64,000 nucleotides of DNA, from the NCBI RefSeq assembly GCF_900116175.1, contig NZ_FPCH01000002.1, positions 496,001-560,000 of the forward strand, read 5' to 3'. The number at the start of each line of letters is the position of its first letter. The stretch's first letter is position 1. This document shows, in pieces, positions 54,065 to 63,884 of the stretch. This DNA comes from Hyphomicrobium facile (lineage in GTDB: Bacteria > Pseudomonadota > Alphaproteobacteria > Rhizobiales > Hyphomicrobiaceae). The translations under genes were made by a program, and so were the position numbers. The notes beneath the pieces are model-generated. The model did no database searches. It was not told where the DNA came from and saw nothing but the letters and a program-made list of their open reading frames with translations.

Positions 54065-54562
54065 ATGTATTCACGGCGCGATTTTTCACGATTGGGCATC
54101 GCTCTGGGCGGAGCCTTCGCGATGCTGAAGTCGGCTTCGGGGTATGCTGAAGCGGCACCTGAGACGTTCGAGATTACCAAGTCCGATGACGAGTGGAAGA
54201 AAGAGCTGACGCCGGAGCAGTTCGACGTCCTGCGCAAGCATGGCACCGAGCGCGCCGGGACATCTCCCCTCGACCAAAACGATGCCGCCGGCATTTATGA
54301 CTGTGCGGGTTGCGATTTGGCGCTTTTTTCTTCGGCAACCAAGTTCCACAGCGGCACAGGCTGGCCGAGCTTTTGGAAGCCTCTCGATAACGCCGTCGCC
54401 ACAACCACCGACAACAGCTTTTTCATGACCCGTACGGAGGTTCACTGCCGGAGATGCGGCGGACACCTCGGGCACGTCTTCGAGGACGGACCGAAGCCCA
54501 CGGGCTTGCGCTACTGCATGAACGGCGTGGCGCTCAAGTTCATCCCGAAAGCAATCGGTTAA
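54065..54562 (+). CDS. msrB: Methionine-R-sulfoxide reductase with twin-arginine signal
   Basis: 165 residues. The N-terminus has a twin-arginine signal ([19 protein letters not shown], cleavage near residue 30), so the enzyme should be folded in the cytosol and exported. The MsrB domain holds the zinc pairs Cys80/Cys83 (CAGC) and Cys128/Cys131 (CRRC), [10 protein letters not shown], and catalytic Cys151 in GLRYCMN. It repairs methionine-R-sulfoxide in proteins, here probably in the periplasm. How it is re-reduced there is not apparent from the window. A terminator follows. Confidence 0.94.
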   Translation: MYSRRDFSRLGIALGGAFAMLKSASGYAEAAPETFEITKSDDEWKKELTPEQFDVLRKHGTERAGTSPLDQNDAAGIYDCAGCDLALFSSATKFHSGTGWPSFWKPLDNAVATTTDNSFFMTRTEVHCRRCGGHLGHVFEDGPKPTGLRYCMNGVALKFIPKAIG

Positions 54563-54599
54563 TCATCGCCCAAACACTGGCGAGCAACACTCTTCATGG

Positions 54600-54628
54600 G
54601 CCGTCGCGCAATTTCGCGGCGGCTTTTT
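54600..54628 (+). terminator. Rho-independent terminator of msrB
   Basis: Nine-base stem GCCGTCGCG / CGCGGCGGC (one mismatch) with a 6-base loop, followed by TTTTT. It lies 38 bases after the msrB stop. Confidence 0.8.
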
Positions 54629-54633
54629 GCGTT

Positions 54634-54687
54634 CCTGGGTCGGGGGATCGGTGGCTGCCTCCGCCCCCGGCCTCCACCAGGATGACT
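54634..54687. repeat. Decayed REP-like palindrome
   Basis: Diverged copy of the REP-like family (CCTGGGTCGGGGGATCGG ... CCAGGATGAC), between the msrB terminator and the efflux operon. Confidence 0.4.
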
Positions 54688-54753
54688 GGGCGGGTGTTCG
54701 CAGACTCGTTATCTCTTAACTGAGTGCTACCGACGCAGCGCTGTCCTGACCGT

Positions 54754-54866
54754 TTGAAATAAGACGCTAATTTTACAATATGGGGCGTTCGCGCCTTGCG
54801 CACAGCGCGCGACGAGCCCGTCCGAGCATATCCGAGCATAAAAGGGCCTCGGATGTAGGCCTTTTT
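54754..54866 (+). ncRNA. Candidate short transcript or attenuator before the efflux operon
   Basis: A promoter-like pair TTGAAA (54754-54759) and AATATG (54777-54782, 17-base spacer) is followed by about 55 bases, including a tandem TCCGAGCATA TCCGAGCATA repeat, and then an intrinsic terminator: stem AAAAGGGCCT / AGGCCTTTTT at 54840-54866. The element ends 208 bases before mdtA. It could be a small RNA of roughly 80 bases or a leader whose terminator controls the efflux genes. Structure is visible; function is inference. Confidence 0.35.
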
Positions 54867-55074
54867 CGAAAGATTAGCCTGGTAGTCTGGAGCGCGGCGG
54901 CCACGCCATGCGTTGCATGTCGCAGGCGAAGCTCGGCCGGTATAGATGTGGGACTTACGGGGGCAACGGATTTCTCCGAACCGTGCGTTTCATGTCCGGG
55001 TGACAGGACGAACAGAGCCGATGCGTGCCGTGTTGTGACGGCATCCGGCAGAGTTGAAGCGGAAAAGAGCGACG

Positions 55075-56436
55075 ATGACGCTACTTCGGTGGGTTTCTAT
55101 GGTTGTCCTTGTCGGCGCTCTCGCCGGTGGCGTTTATTACACGATGCAAGGCCGAACGCCTGATGGCGCCGCCGCCAGCCGGCGCGGCGGCATGGGAGCC
55201 GGCGGCCCCGTCGCCGTGGTCGCCAAGAAAGCCGATACGGCGGACGTGCCGATTTATCTGGAGGGCGTCGGCTCGGTCAAAGCACTCAACACGGCGACCG
55301 TCCGCGCGCAGGTCGACGGAAAGCTCTTGAGTGTCAACTTCACCGAGGGCGAAGACGTCAAGAAGGGCGATGTGCTGGCGAAGATCGATCCCGTGACCTA
55401 CCAGGCGCAGCTCGATCAAGCCATCGCGAAGAAGGCTCTGGACGAAGCACTTCTCGCCAACACCAAGCGCGATCTCGAACGGTTCCAGAAGGTCGGCACG
55501 CTTGCGATTTCACAGCAGCAGATCGATACGCAGGTCGCGCTCGTCAAGCAGCAGGAAGCACAGGTCAAATCCGATGCGGCGGCGATCGAGAATGCGACTG
55601 CGATCCTCGGATATACGACGATCGTCGCGCCGTTCGACGGCCGCACCGGCATCCGCCTCGTCGACGAAGGCAACCTCGTCCATGCGGGAGACGCGGGCGG
55701 CATCGCCGTCATTACGCAAGTGCAGCCCATCTCGGTCGTGTTCACGCTGCCGCAACAGCAGTTGCCGACGTTGACCAAAGCGAGTTCGGAAGGGACACTT
55801 CCGGCGCATGCGCTGTCGACCGACAGCCAGACCGAGCTCGATACCGGCGCGCTCAAGGTCATCGACAATCAGGTCGATCAGCAGACCGGCACGATCCGTC
55901 TCAAGGCTGAGTTCCCGAACGACAAGCGCCAGCTTTGGCCGGGACAGTTCGTCAACGTCCGGCTTCTCGTCGATACGCTGAAAGGTGTCATCGTCGCGCC
56001 GGCGGAAGCCGTGCAGCGGGGCCCGGACGGCACATACGTTTACGTCGTCGGCGCCAACAACACAGCCGAGATGCGTCAGGTGAAAATTTCGCGGCAAGAC
56101 GACAAGTTCGCCGTCATCGCCGAAGGTTTGACGGCTGGAGAGAAAATCGTCACGAGCGGTTTCGGCCGGCTCAAGGATGGTGCGACCGTTTCCGTTACCG
56201 ACGGCTCGGCGGCTCCGGCGGACAAGCCCGCGATACAGAACAAACCGTCGGACGGCAAGAAAGCCACGCAGGCGGACAAAACCGCGAGCAGCAGCGTGCA
56301 AGCGGCACAAGCCTCGGCTCAGGCTGCCTCTCCGGCCTCACCGGAAGCGGCTCTCGTGACGGGCTCGACCAGCGAGGGCGGCAAGCGCTCGGGCAAGCAC
56401 AATCAGTCTCACCGGGATAGCGGCGCATCGCCATGA
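55075..56436 (+). CDS. mdtA: RND efflux periplasmic adaptor (MdtA-like)
   Basis: 453 residues from the ATG at 55075; an upstream TTG is less likely. An N-terminal membrane/signal segment (LLRWVSMVVLVGALAGGVYY) leads to a membrane fusion protein: barrel-sandwich/lipoyl halves (SVKALNTATVRAQVDGKLLS, TIVAPFDGRTGIRLVDEGNL V), helical hairpin at about 105-165 (QLDQAIAKKALDEALLANTK; QIDTQVALVKQQEAQVKSDA) and a beta-barrel with GTIRLKAEFPNDKRQLWPGQ FVNVRL. The tail is long, Ala/Ser/Lys-rich and disordered. It would bridge the inner-membrane pumps to a TolC-type channel, not encoded here. Overlaps mdtB by four bases. Confidence 0.93.
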   Translation: MTLLRWVSMVVLVGALAGGVYYTMQGRTPDGAAASRRGGMGAGGPVAVVAKKADTADVPIYLEGVGSVKALNTATVRAQVDGKLLSVNFTEGEDVKKGDVLAKIDPVTYQAQLDQAIAKKALDEALLANTKRDLERFQKVGTLAISQQQIDTQVALVKQQEAQVKSDAAAIENATAILGYTTIVAPFDGRTGIRLVDEGNLVHAGDAGGIAVITQVQPISVVFTLPQQQLPTLTKASSEGTLPAHALSTDSQTELDTGALKVIDNQVDQQTGTIRLKAEFPNDKRQLWPGQFVNVRLLVDTLKGVIVAPAEAVQRGPDGTYVYVVGANNTAEMRQVKISRQDDKFAVIAEGLTAGEKIVTSGFGRLKDGATVSVTDGSAAPADKPAIQNKPSDGKKATQADKTASSSVQAAQASAQAASPASPEAALVTGSTSEGGKRSGKHNQSHRDSGASP

Positions 56437-59400
56437 GCGTTTCCCGGCCCTTTATCGAGAGGCCGATCGCGACGTTCCTACTCGCGGTCGCGACGATTCT
56501 CGGCGGTATGCTCGGCTACTTCGCCTTGCCGATATCGTCCCTGCCGCAGGTCGATTTTCCGACCGTCGAGGTCACGACCGAACTTCCCGGCGCGAGCCCG
56601 GAGACGATGTCGACACTCGTCACGGCATCGCTCGAACGCCAGTTCGGGCAAATTCAATCGCTCGCGTCGATGTCGTCGACCAGTTCGTTCGGCCTCAGCC
56701 GCATCACGCTGCAATTCAATCTCGACCGCGATATCGACGCGGCGGCCCAGGACGTGCAAGCCGCCATCAACGCGGCCGGATCGACGCTGCCGCGCAACCT
56801 CCCCTACCCTCCGACCTACTCGAAAGTGAACCCAGCCGACACGCCGATCGTTACGCTCGCGCTGACGTCCGACACCCAGTCGCTGCGATCGCTTTCCGAT
56901 CTTGCGGATACGCTGCTCGCGCAGCGCCTCGCCTCGGTGTCGGGCGTCGGGCACGTTGCGATCGAGGGCGGCATCAAGCCCGCTGTCCGCGTCGAAGCCG
57001 ACGTATCGCGTCTTGCGAGCTACGGCCTCAGCATGGCCGATCTCAGCACCGCCATTGCCAGCGCCAACGTCGCCGGGCCCAAGGGCTCGCTCGATGGCGC
57101 AAAGCAGTCCTACACGATCGCCGCCAACGACCAGATCGATCAGGCAAAGGCCTACGAAGACGTCATCATTGCGTATCGCAACAGCGCGCCGGTTCGCATC
57201 AAGGATGTCGCTCGCGTCGCCGATGGTCTCGAAAATACGCGTGTCGGCGGCTGGTACAATGGCAAGCCCGCAGTCATAGTCGACGTTCAGCGCCAGCCCG
57301 GCGCCAACGTCCTCGACACCGTTTCGCGCATCAAGCAGGAATTGCCGCGCGTCGAACGCAGCATGCCGGCCGGCGTGAATCTCGCAATCGTCAGCGATCG
57401 CACGGGCACGATCAAAGCGTCCGTCAATGACGTACAGTTCACGCTGGTTCTGAGCGTCGGCCTCGTCATCATGGTCGTGCTTTTGTTCCTGCGCTCCTTC
57501 CGCGCAACGATCATCGCGGGCGTGGCGTTGCCGGTGTCGTTGATCGCCACGTTCGGCGTCATGTACTTCTGCGGCTTCAGCCTCGACAATCTCTCCTTGA
57601 TGGCCTTGACGATCGGCACCGGCTTCGTCGTCGACGATGCGATCGTGATGATCGAGAACGTCGTGCGCCACATCGAAAAGGGCGAAAAGCCGATGAAGGC
57701 CGCCCTCGACGGCGCGCGGGAGATCGGCTTCACCGTCATCTCGCTGACGCTGTCGTTGATCGCGGTTTTCATACCATTGCTTTTCATGACCGGCCTCGTC
57801 GGACGCATGTTCCGCGAGTTCGCCATGACGCTGACGATCGCCGTCGTCGTCTCGGCCGTCGTGTCGCTGACGCTGACGCCGATGATGTGCTCGAAGCTCC
57901 TGCGCAGCGGCGGCCATGACGAAAAGGAAGGCGTGATTGGCCGGTTCTTCGAGCGGGTCATCAACGGCTACGGACGCTCTCTGGAATTCGTGTTTCGCCA
58001 CCAAACGGCGACACTTCTTGTGGCGCTGCTGACGGTCGTCATCACGATCTGGCTCTATGTCATCATGCCGAAAGGCTTCTTGCCTGACCAGGACACCGGC
58101 GCGATCACGGCCGTGGTCGAAGGTGGCCCGCAAATCTCATTTTCCGAGATGTCGCGCTTGCAGGAGGATGTTGCCGCCATCGCCGCGGCCGATCCGGATG
58201 TTACGGGCGTCGCGTCCATCGTCGGCATAGGACAGCTCAACGCCACGCAGAACGTCGGCAGCCTCAAGATCATGCTGAAGCCGCGCGATGAACGAAAATC
58301 GAATGTGGTGCAGGTGATCCAGCGCCTGAAGCACGCCGTCAGGCCAATTCCCGGAGCGATCGTCTACTTCCAGCCCGTGCAGGACGTGCAGATTTCGACG
58401 CAGGCGAGCCGCGCGCGCTACCAGTACACGCTCGCGAGCACCGACGCCGAAGAGGTCTCCGAATGGTCGAAGAAGATGGCGGCGGCACTTCATGAGTCGC
58501 CGTTCCTTCGCAATGTCGCTTCGGAGGAAGTCGACGGCGGGCTCATCGCTCGCATCGACGTCGATCGCGTTACCGCCGGCCGGCTCGGCGTCACGATGCA
58601 GGCCATCAACGATGCGCTGAGCAACGCATTCGGTCAGCGTCAGGTGTCGACGATTTATGAACAGGCCAATCAGTATCGCGTCGTTCTCGAAGCGGCTCCC
58701 GAATATCGCAGCGATCCGTCGCGATTGAACCGGCTCTATGTTCCGTCGAGCACGACGGGGACGCAGGTTCTGCTGACCTCAGTTGCAACGATCGCATACG
58801 ATACGGCGCCGCTCGCGATCAGCCATCAGGATCAGTTCCCGGCCATCACGATCAGCTTCAATCTGGCGCCCAATGCGTCGCTGAGCGATGCGCTTGCCGC
58901 AATCGACACTGCAAAGAATGAGATCGATCTGCCGGCATCGGTGACGGGGACGTTCTATGGCGATGCGGCTGAATTCTCGAAGTCGCTCAACAACCAACCC
59001 TGGCTGATCCTTGCCGCCATCGTTACGATCTACATCGTCCTCGGCGTTCTCTACGAAAGTCTCATTCATCCGTTCACGATTCTGACGACGCTGCCGTCAG
59101 CCGGCATCGGCGCGGCTCTGGCGCTCGAACTCACCGGCAACGATCTCTCGTTCGTCGCGCTCATCGGCATCATTCTGTTGATGGGCATCGTGAAGAAAAA
59201 CGCGATCATGATGATCGACTTCGCGCTCGACGCCGAACGCGAGCGCGGACTTTCCCCGCGAGATTCGATCAAAGAGGCGGCGCTGCTCCGCTTCCGGCCG
59301 ATCATGATGACGACGCTTGCCGCGCTGTTCGGCGCGCTGCCACTCGCGCTTGAAAGCGGAACGGGTTCGGAGCTTAGAAATCCGCTCGGCATCACGATCG

Positions 59401-59582
59401 TCGGCGGTCTGCTCTTGAGCCAGCTTCTGACACTCTACACGACGCCGGTCATTTATCTCACGATGGAGCGGCTTCGCGCGCGCCTCGGCGGCGGCCGGTC
59501 TGTCGATAAGAGCGAAGAGATCGAGCCAACTGCTGCCGGGCTGACAGGCAAACCAAACAGCCTCCCGGCGGCTGCGGAGTAG
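56433..59582 (+). CDS. mdtB: RND efflux permease, MdtB/MdtC type (first pump)
   Basis: 1049 residues, start coupled to mdtA (ATGA). Twelve membrane segments and two large periplasmic loops in the AcrB pattern: SRPFIERPIATFLLAVATIL, ITLQFNLDRDIDAAAQDVQA AI, proton-relay Asp pair in TGFVVDDAIVMIENVVRHIE KGE (helix 4), MTGLVGRMFREFAMTLTIAV, and GIVKKNAIMMIDFALDAERE RG (helix 10 lysine region). It exports hydrophobic or amphiphilic compounds using the proton gradient. Sits beside a second, non-identical pump gene, the MdtBC arrangement in which two RND proteins form a mixed trimer. Substrates unknown. Confidence 0.95.
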   Translation: MSVSRPFIERPIATFLLAVATILGGMLGYFALPISSLPQVDFPTVEVTTELPGASPETMSTLVTASLERQFGQIQSLASMSSTSSFGLSRITLQFNLDRDIDAAAQDVQAAINAAGSTLPRNLPYPPTYSKVNPADTPIVTLALTSDTQSLRSLSDLADTLLAQRLASVSGVGHVAIEGGIKPAVRVEADVSRLASYGLSMADLSTAIASANVAGPKGSLDGAKQSYTIAANDQIDQAKAYEDVIIAYRNSAPVRIKDVARVADGLENTRVGGWYNGKPAVIVDVQRQPGANVLDTVSRIKQELPRVERSMPAGVNLAIVSDRTGTIKASVNDVQFTLVLSVGLVIMVVLLFLRSFRATIIAGVALPVSLIATFGVMYFCGFSLDNLSLMALTIGTGFVVDDAIVMIENVVRHIEKGEKPMKAALDGAREIGFTVISLTLSLIAVFIPLLFMTGLVGRMFREFAMTLTIAVVVSAVVSLTLTPMMCSKLLRSGGHDEKEGVIGRFFERVINGYGRSLEFVFRHQTATLLVALLTVVITIWLYVIMPKGFLPDQDTGAITAVVEGGPQISFSEMSRLQEDVAAIAAADPDVTGVASIVGIGQLNATQNVGSLKIMLKPRDERKSNVVQVIQRLKHAVRPIPGAIVYFQPVQDVQISTQASRARYQYTLASTDAEEVSEWSKKMAAALHESPFLRNVASEEVDGGLIARIDVDRVTAGRLGVTMQAINDALSNAFGQRQVSTIYEQANQYRVVLEAAPEYRSDPSRLNRLYVPSSTTGTQVLLTSVATIAYDTAPLAISHQDQFPAITISFNLAPNASLSDALAAIDTAKNEIDLPASVTGTFYGDAAEFSKSLNNQPWLILAAIVTIYIVLGVLYESLIHPFTILTTLPSAGIGAALALELTGNDLSFVALIGIILLMGIVKKNAIMMIDFALDAERERGLSPRDSIKEAALLRFRPIMMTTLAALFGALPLALESGTGSELRNPLGITIVGGLLLSQLLTLYTTPVIYLTMERLRARLGGGRSVDKSEEIEPTAAGLTGKPNSLPAAAE

Positions 59583-59585
59583 GCG

Positions 59586-62500
59586 ATGAACGTCTCGCGC
59601 ATCTTCATCGAGAGGCCCATCGGAACGGCGCTGCTCGCCATCGGCCTGTTTCTCGCGGGCGCGGTTGCTTATGGGCTTCTGCCGGTCGCGAGCATGCCGG
59701 CGATCGAGTTTCCGACGGTGCGCATCATGGCGTCGCGTCCGGGCGCCGACCCGACCACGATGGCGTCGAGCGTCGCCTCGCCGCTCGAACGGCGTCTTGG
59801 CGAAATCGCGGGCGTCACGGAGATGACGTCGACGAACTCGCTCGGCTCGACTTCCATCGCGATGCAGTTCGACCTCAATCGCAACATCGACGGCGCGGGC
59901 CGCGACGTGCAGGCGGCCTTGAACGCAGCGACCGCTGATCTTCCGGGCGACCTGCCGCAAGTTCCGACATTCCGGAAAGCGAATCCTTCCGCCTCGCCCA
60001 TTCTCATCCTCGCGTTGACGTCAAAGACGATGACGACCGGCGCCATCTACGATACCGCCGACACCGTCATCGGCCAGCGTATTTCGCAAGTCGAGGGCGT
60101 TGCAGACGTGACGGTGAGCGGCGCCGACCAACCGGCGACCCGCATCCAAGTCGATCCCACGCTCGTTGCCGCGATGGGTGTCAGCTTCGAAGACGTGAAG
60201 AATGCCGTCTCCAACGCCAACGATCTTTCGCCGATAGGCTCGGTGGACGGTGATCGGCAAACGATCATCCTGCAGTCCAACATGCAGATGACCGAGCCCG
60301 ATGAATACAAAGACATCGTCGTCAAGAACATGCCGAACGGCGATATCGTCAAGGTCGGCGACGTCGCGAAAGTCATCAAGGCAACGCGAAACGCGCGCTC
60401 ATCGGCGCGGTTCGGCCATGATCCCGCGGTGCTTCTGATCATCACGAAGACGCCCGAGGCGAATGTCATCGACACGGTCGACCGGGTGAAGGCGCTGCTT
60501 CCCCAGCTCAAGGAATGGATTCCTGCAGGGATAGAGATTTCGATCCTGACCGACCGGACGACGACGATCCGTGCCTCAGTTCACGACATGCAGTTCACGC
60601 TCGGGTTGACGATCCTGCTCGTCATGTCCGTCGTGTTCGTCTTTCTCAGACGCCCGACGCCCACGATTGCGGCCGGGATAACGGTGCCGCTGTCGCTCGC
60701 GGGTACGTGCGCTGCGATGTGGGCCGCTGGTTTTTCGATCAACAATCTTACGCTGATGGCGCTTGCCGTCGCCGTCGGCTTCGTCGTCGACGATGCGATC
60801 GTGATGATCGAGAACGTCTATCGCAACATGGAAAAGGGCATGAAGCCCTATGCGGCGGCGCTCGCGGGATCCTGGCAGATCGGCTTTACCGTCATTTCCA
60901 TTTCGGTATCGCTGGTCGCGGCATTCATCCCGGTTCTGTTCATGACCGGGATCGTCGGCCGGTTGCTTCACGAGTTTGCACTGACGCTGACATTCGCCAT
61001 CGCCATCTCGGCCGTCGTATCGCTCACGGTCACGCCGATGATCTGCGCTCACTTCATCAAGGCTGGAGCCGAGGAACACAGGAATCTCGCCGACCGCATT
61101 TTCGAAGGCGCGCTTGCTCTTGTCGTCAAGGGCTACGCGTTCACGCTCAGAATTGCCCTTCGCAATCAGCTCGTGATGCTCGCGGTGTTCGTGGCGACGA
61201 TCGTGCTGACGATCCATTTCTATACCGTGCTGCCGAAGGGCTACCTGCCCGAGGACGACACCGGCCTGATTATCGCCGCGACGGAAGCCAACGCCGACGT
61301 GTCGTTCGCGGAGATGAGCCGGCTCCAGAGGCAAGCTCTCGACGTGATCCTCGCTGATCCCGCGGTCGACAATGTCGGCTCATCCATCGGCGCCGGCGGC
61401 CCCAATCCGACGCAGAACCAGGGCCGCATGTTCATCAGCCTGAAGCCGATCGAAGAGCGCCACAACGTTTCGACTGCGGTTGTGATCGATCGACTGCGCG
61501 CGCCTCTCGGCAAAATCGTCGGACTGGCGACAAGGCTCATGCCGTCTCGCGACATTCGGGCCGGAGCACGCTCGGGCAAGGCCGATTATCAATATACGCT
61601 GTGGGCGATCAACGCCGAAGATCTCTACGAGTGGGTGCCGAAAGTCATCGACGCGGTTCGTGCCGTTCCTGGACTTGCGGACGTGACGTCCGATCGCGAG
61701 GCGGGCGGGCTGCAGCTCAACGTCAACATCAATCGCGACGTCGCCTCACGACTGAACGTCGCCATCGTCGATATCGACAACGCGCTCTCGAACGCCTTCT
61801 CGCAAACGCAATTCTCGACGATTTACGGCGATCGCAACCAATACAAAGTCATCCTCGAAGTCGATCCGAAGCTCCAGGTTCATCCCAATGACCTGTCGCG
61901 GATCTATGTGCCGACGATCGACCGCACGCAGCAGATCCCGCTCTCGAGCGTCATTTCGACGAGCGAAGGCATCGCGCCGCTGGTCGTCAACCATCAGGGC
62001 CCATTCCCTGCCGTGACGATCAATTACAATCTGCGGCCTGGCGTCAGCATGGATACGAGTCTCCAAGGCATCGACGCCGCTCTCCAGGCTTTGCATATGC
62101 CGGAGACAATTCACGGTGAACCCGCGGGCGATGCCAAGGCGTTCATCGAGCAGGCACGCCAACAGACGCTGCTGATCCTGGCGGCACTCGTTGCGATCTA
62201 TATCGTGCTCGGCGTGCTCTACGAAAGTCTCGCGCATCCGCTGACGATCATCTCGACGCTGCCTTCGGCGGGACTCGGCGCGTTGCTCGCGTTGCAGATG
62301 GCAAGCATGGACCTCTCCGTCATTGCGCTCATCGGCGTCATTTTGCTGATCGGCATCGTGAAGAAGAACGGCATCATGCTCGTCGATTTCGCGCTGAATG
62401 CGGAACGTGAGCGCGGGCTCTCGCCGCACGCTGCGATCTACGATGCCTGTCTGCAGAGGTTCCGTCCTATCTTGATGACGACGCTGGCCGCGCTACTCGG

Positions 62501-62708
62501 CGCTATTCCGCTCGCCGTTGCGGTGGGCCCAGGGTCGGAATTGCGCCGGCCGCTCGGTATCACGATTATTGGCGGGCTCGTCGTCTCTCAGGTCCTGACG
62601 CTTTACACGACGCCGGTGATCTACCTGCTGCTCGAGAAGCTGAAGGCAAGATTTGCGCGCGACGGCGAGAAGAGTTCGCCGGCGGGCTCCACAGCCGAAA
62701 GCGCCTAA
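59586..62708 (+). CDS. mdtC: RND efflux permease, MdtB/MdtC type (second pump)
   Basis: 1040 residues, 3 bases after the first pump gene. Same RND layout: SRIFIERPIGTALLAIGLFL, MQFDLNRNIDGAGRDVQAAL, VGFVVDDAIVMIENVYRNME KGM with the proton-relay Asp pair, MTGIVGRLLHEFALTLTFAI, and GIVKKNGIMLVDFALNAERE RG. Much diverged from its neighbour over the periplasmic loops, so this is an old pair and not a fresh duplication. Likely forms a hetero-oligomeric pump with it, served by the upstream adaptor. No regulator gene adjoins the operon. Confidence 0.95.
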   Translation: MNVSRIFIERPIGTALLAIGLFLAGAVAYGLLPVASMPAIEFPTVRIMASRPGADPTTMASSVASPLERRLGEIAGVTEMTSTNSLGSTSIAMQFDLNRNIDGAGRDVQAALNAATADLPGDLPQVPTFRKANPSASPILILALTSKTMTTGAIYDTADTVIGQRISQVEGVADVTVSGADQPATRIQVDPTLVAAMGVSFEDVKNAVSNANDLSPIGSVDGDRQTIILQSNMQMTEPDEYKDIVVKNMPNGDIVKVGDVAKVIKATRNARSSARFGHDPAVLLIITKTPEANVIDTVDRVKALLPQLKEWIPAGIEISILTDRTTTIRASVHDMQFTLGLTILLVMSVVFVFLRRPTPTIAAGITVPLSLAGTCAAMWAAGFSINNLTLMALAVAVGFVVDDAIVMIENVYRNMEKGMKPYAAALAGSWQIGFTVISISVSLVAAFIPVLFMTGIVGRLLHEFALTLTFAIAISAVVSLTVTPMICAHFIKAGAEEHRNLADRIFEGALALVVKGYAFTLRIALRNQLVMLAVFVATIVLTIHFYTVLPKGYLPEDDTGLIIAATEANADVSFAEMSRLQRQALDVILADPAVDNVGSSIGAGGPNPTQNQGRMFISLKPIEERHNVSTAVVIDRLRAPLGKIVGLATRLMPSRDIRAGARSGKADYQYTLWAINAEDLYEWVPKVIDAVRAVPGLADVTSDREAGGLQLNVNINRDVASRLNVAIVDIDNALSNAFSQTQFSTIYGDRNQYKVILEVDPKLQVHPNDLSRIYVPTIDRTQQIPLSSVISTSEGIAPLVVNHQGPFPAVTINYNLRPGVSMDTSLQGIDAALQALHMPETIHGEPAGDAKAFIEQARQQTLLILAALVAIYIVLGVLYESLAHPLTIISTLPSAGLGALLALQMASMDLSVIALIGVILLIGIVKKNGIMLVDFALNAERERGLSPHAAIYDACLQRFRPILMTTLAALLGAIPLAVAVGPGSELRRPLGITIIGGLVVSQVLTLYTTPVIYLLLEKLKARFARDGEKSSPAGSTAESA

Positions 62709-62976
62709 TCGGCTGCTGCTACAGATCTCCAGCACTTCTTTCCGGCTATCCCAGATGGCGGATGCACGCCGGCACATTAGCCAAATCCTGTAATTCGGCC
62801 GCACACAGATGGAATCGCTCTCGACACTGTCGCGATTGGTAAGATAGCGTTCTTTGCGTTTCCTTGCCGTTCAGGACTGGCGGATTTCTCGTCAGCCATG
62901 GCGGCATCAGGAAGCGGGGCTCACTTTGAGCGTTGACGCCCTTCCTCGAGCGTCGCCCCAGTTGAGATCGAGCGGG

Positions 62977-63753
62977 ATGAACGATCACCCCGTAGAGATG
63001 TGCGCATTCGGAACGGCGGCGCCGCCGGTGGAAACACAAAAGCGGCGAGAGGCTTCCTGTTGGCGATTGCTCAACATCCTCAGCTCTTTTTTATTACCGG
63101 ACTGGCGCGAAGAGACTTTCGCGTCCGCCAACGACGTCGAAAAATTGTTTGGCTGCGTCGCGCGCCGGGATTCGTTCGACTGGTTTACCATCGCCCGTCA
63201 GCTCGGGCATCCGTCGGCTCGGCTCGCGGCGACCATTGCAGCGGAAATCCGCGCCCTCAGTGCCGCAATCAAAGACAGGGATCGGGACGCTTTTGCTGAT
63301 GCGCGGACGGTTCTTCTCGAACTCCCCACTCGCCGCTGTATCTATGCCTTTCTGAAGCGGAAAAAAATTGCGGACGAGCCGAAAGCCGGTTGGATTTTCA
63401 TGCTGGCCAATGCCGATCTGATCTCGGCCGGGATAACGACCCACACCGTCGAGCATCGGCTCGAGGAAATCAATCGGGCAACAGACGTAGAGAATACGTT
63501 CGGGATTTACCGTTGCTGGCGCGTTTCGGATCCGGTCCGCGCCGAAAACATCGTGATCGAAGCTCTCTCCAAAAGTGGATGCTTCCGGGCGCCAACTTCC
63601 GTCGCCGGAATGAAGTTGGACGCCGCCATTGACGAAAGTGGGCTCGAGATCAGGACGCTGAATGCCTTCGGCTCTTTGGAAGAGCGTCACCTCTGGGCAA
63701 TTTTCCCTCGTCATTTCGTTGGCGGATACCGCAAAGCGTCGAGCCGCCACTAG
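62977..63753 (+). CDS. Orphan protein with T5orf172/GIY-YIG-like domain
   Basis: 258 residues from the ATG at 62977; the frame is open back to 62854, so the start is uncertain. The first 130 residues are helical and unrecognised (LLNILSSFLLPDWREETFAS; LAATIAAEIRALSAAIKDRD). Residues about 138-205 (GWIFMLANADLISAGITTHT VEHRLEEINRATDVENTFGI YRCWRVSDPVRAENIVIEAL) follow the T5orf172 pattern: a GYVYxxSN-like strand, a substrate/metal strand, R-x-x-E-x-N, and D-P-x-x-x-E-x-x-x-x-x-L. That family is a branch of the GIY-YIG nuclease superfamily, but the key Lys-Ile-Gly-Lys-Thr strand reads SAGITTHT, so nuclease activity is doubtful. Confidence 0.55.
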   Translation: MNDHPVEMCAFGTAAPPVETQKRREASCWRLLNILSSFLLPDWREETFASANDVEKLFGCVARRDSFDWFTIARQLGHPSARLAATIAAEIRALSAAIKDRDRDAFADARTVLLELPTRRCIYAFLKRKKIADEPKAGWIFMLANADLISAGITTHTVEHRLEEINRATDVENTFGIYRCWRVSDPVRAENIVIEALSKSGCFRAPTSVAGMKLDAAIDESGLEIRTLNAFGSLEERHLWAIFPRHFVGGYRKASSRH

Positions 63754-63884
63754 CTCCGCATTTCGGTTACATGGGCACGCCCTAAAGAGAGTTGGTAATG
63801 CCACTTTGTTGCAGCTTAACGCAGAGGAACGTATACTGCCTTTCTTGCCACATCAGCCACGGCATTCGCCGTGATTCACCTATA

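Noticed and set aside
56478-58133. Antisense open frame (551 codons) opposite the first RND pump
   Set aside because: Composition is dominated by Arg, Asp, Glu and His, typical of a shadow frame; the pump on the other strand is complete.
55075-62708. TolC-type outer membrane channel or efflux regulator gene with the RND operon
   Set aside because: No such gene adjoins the operon; the channel must be encoded elsewhere.
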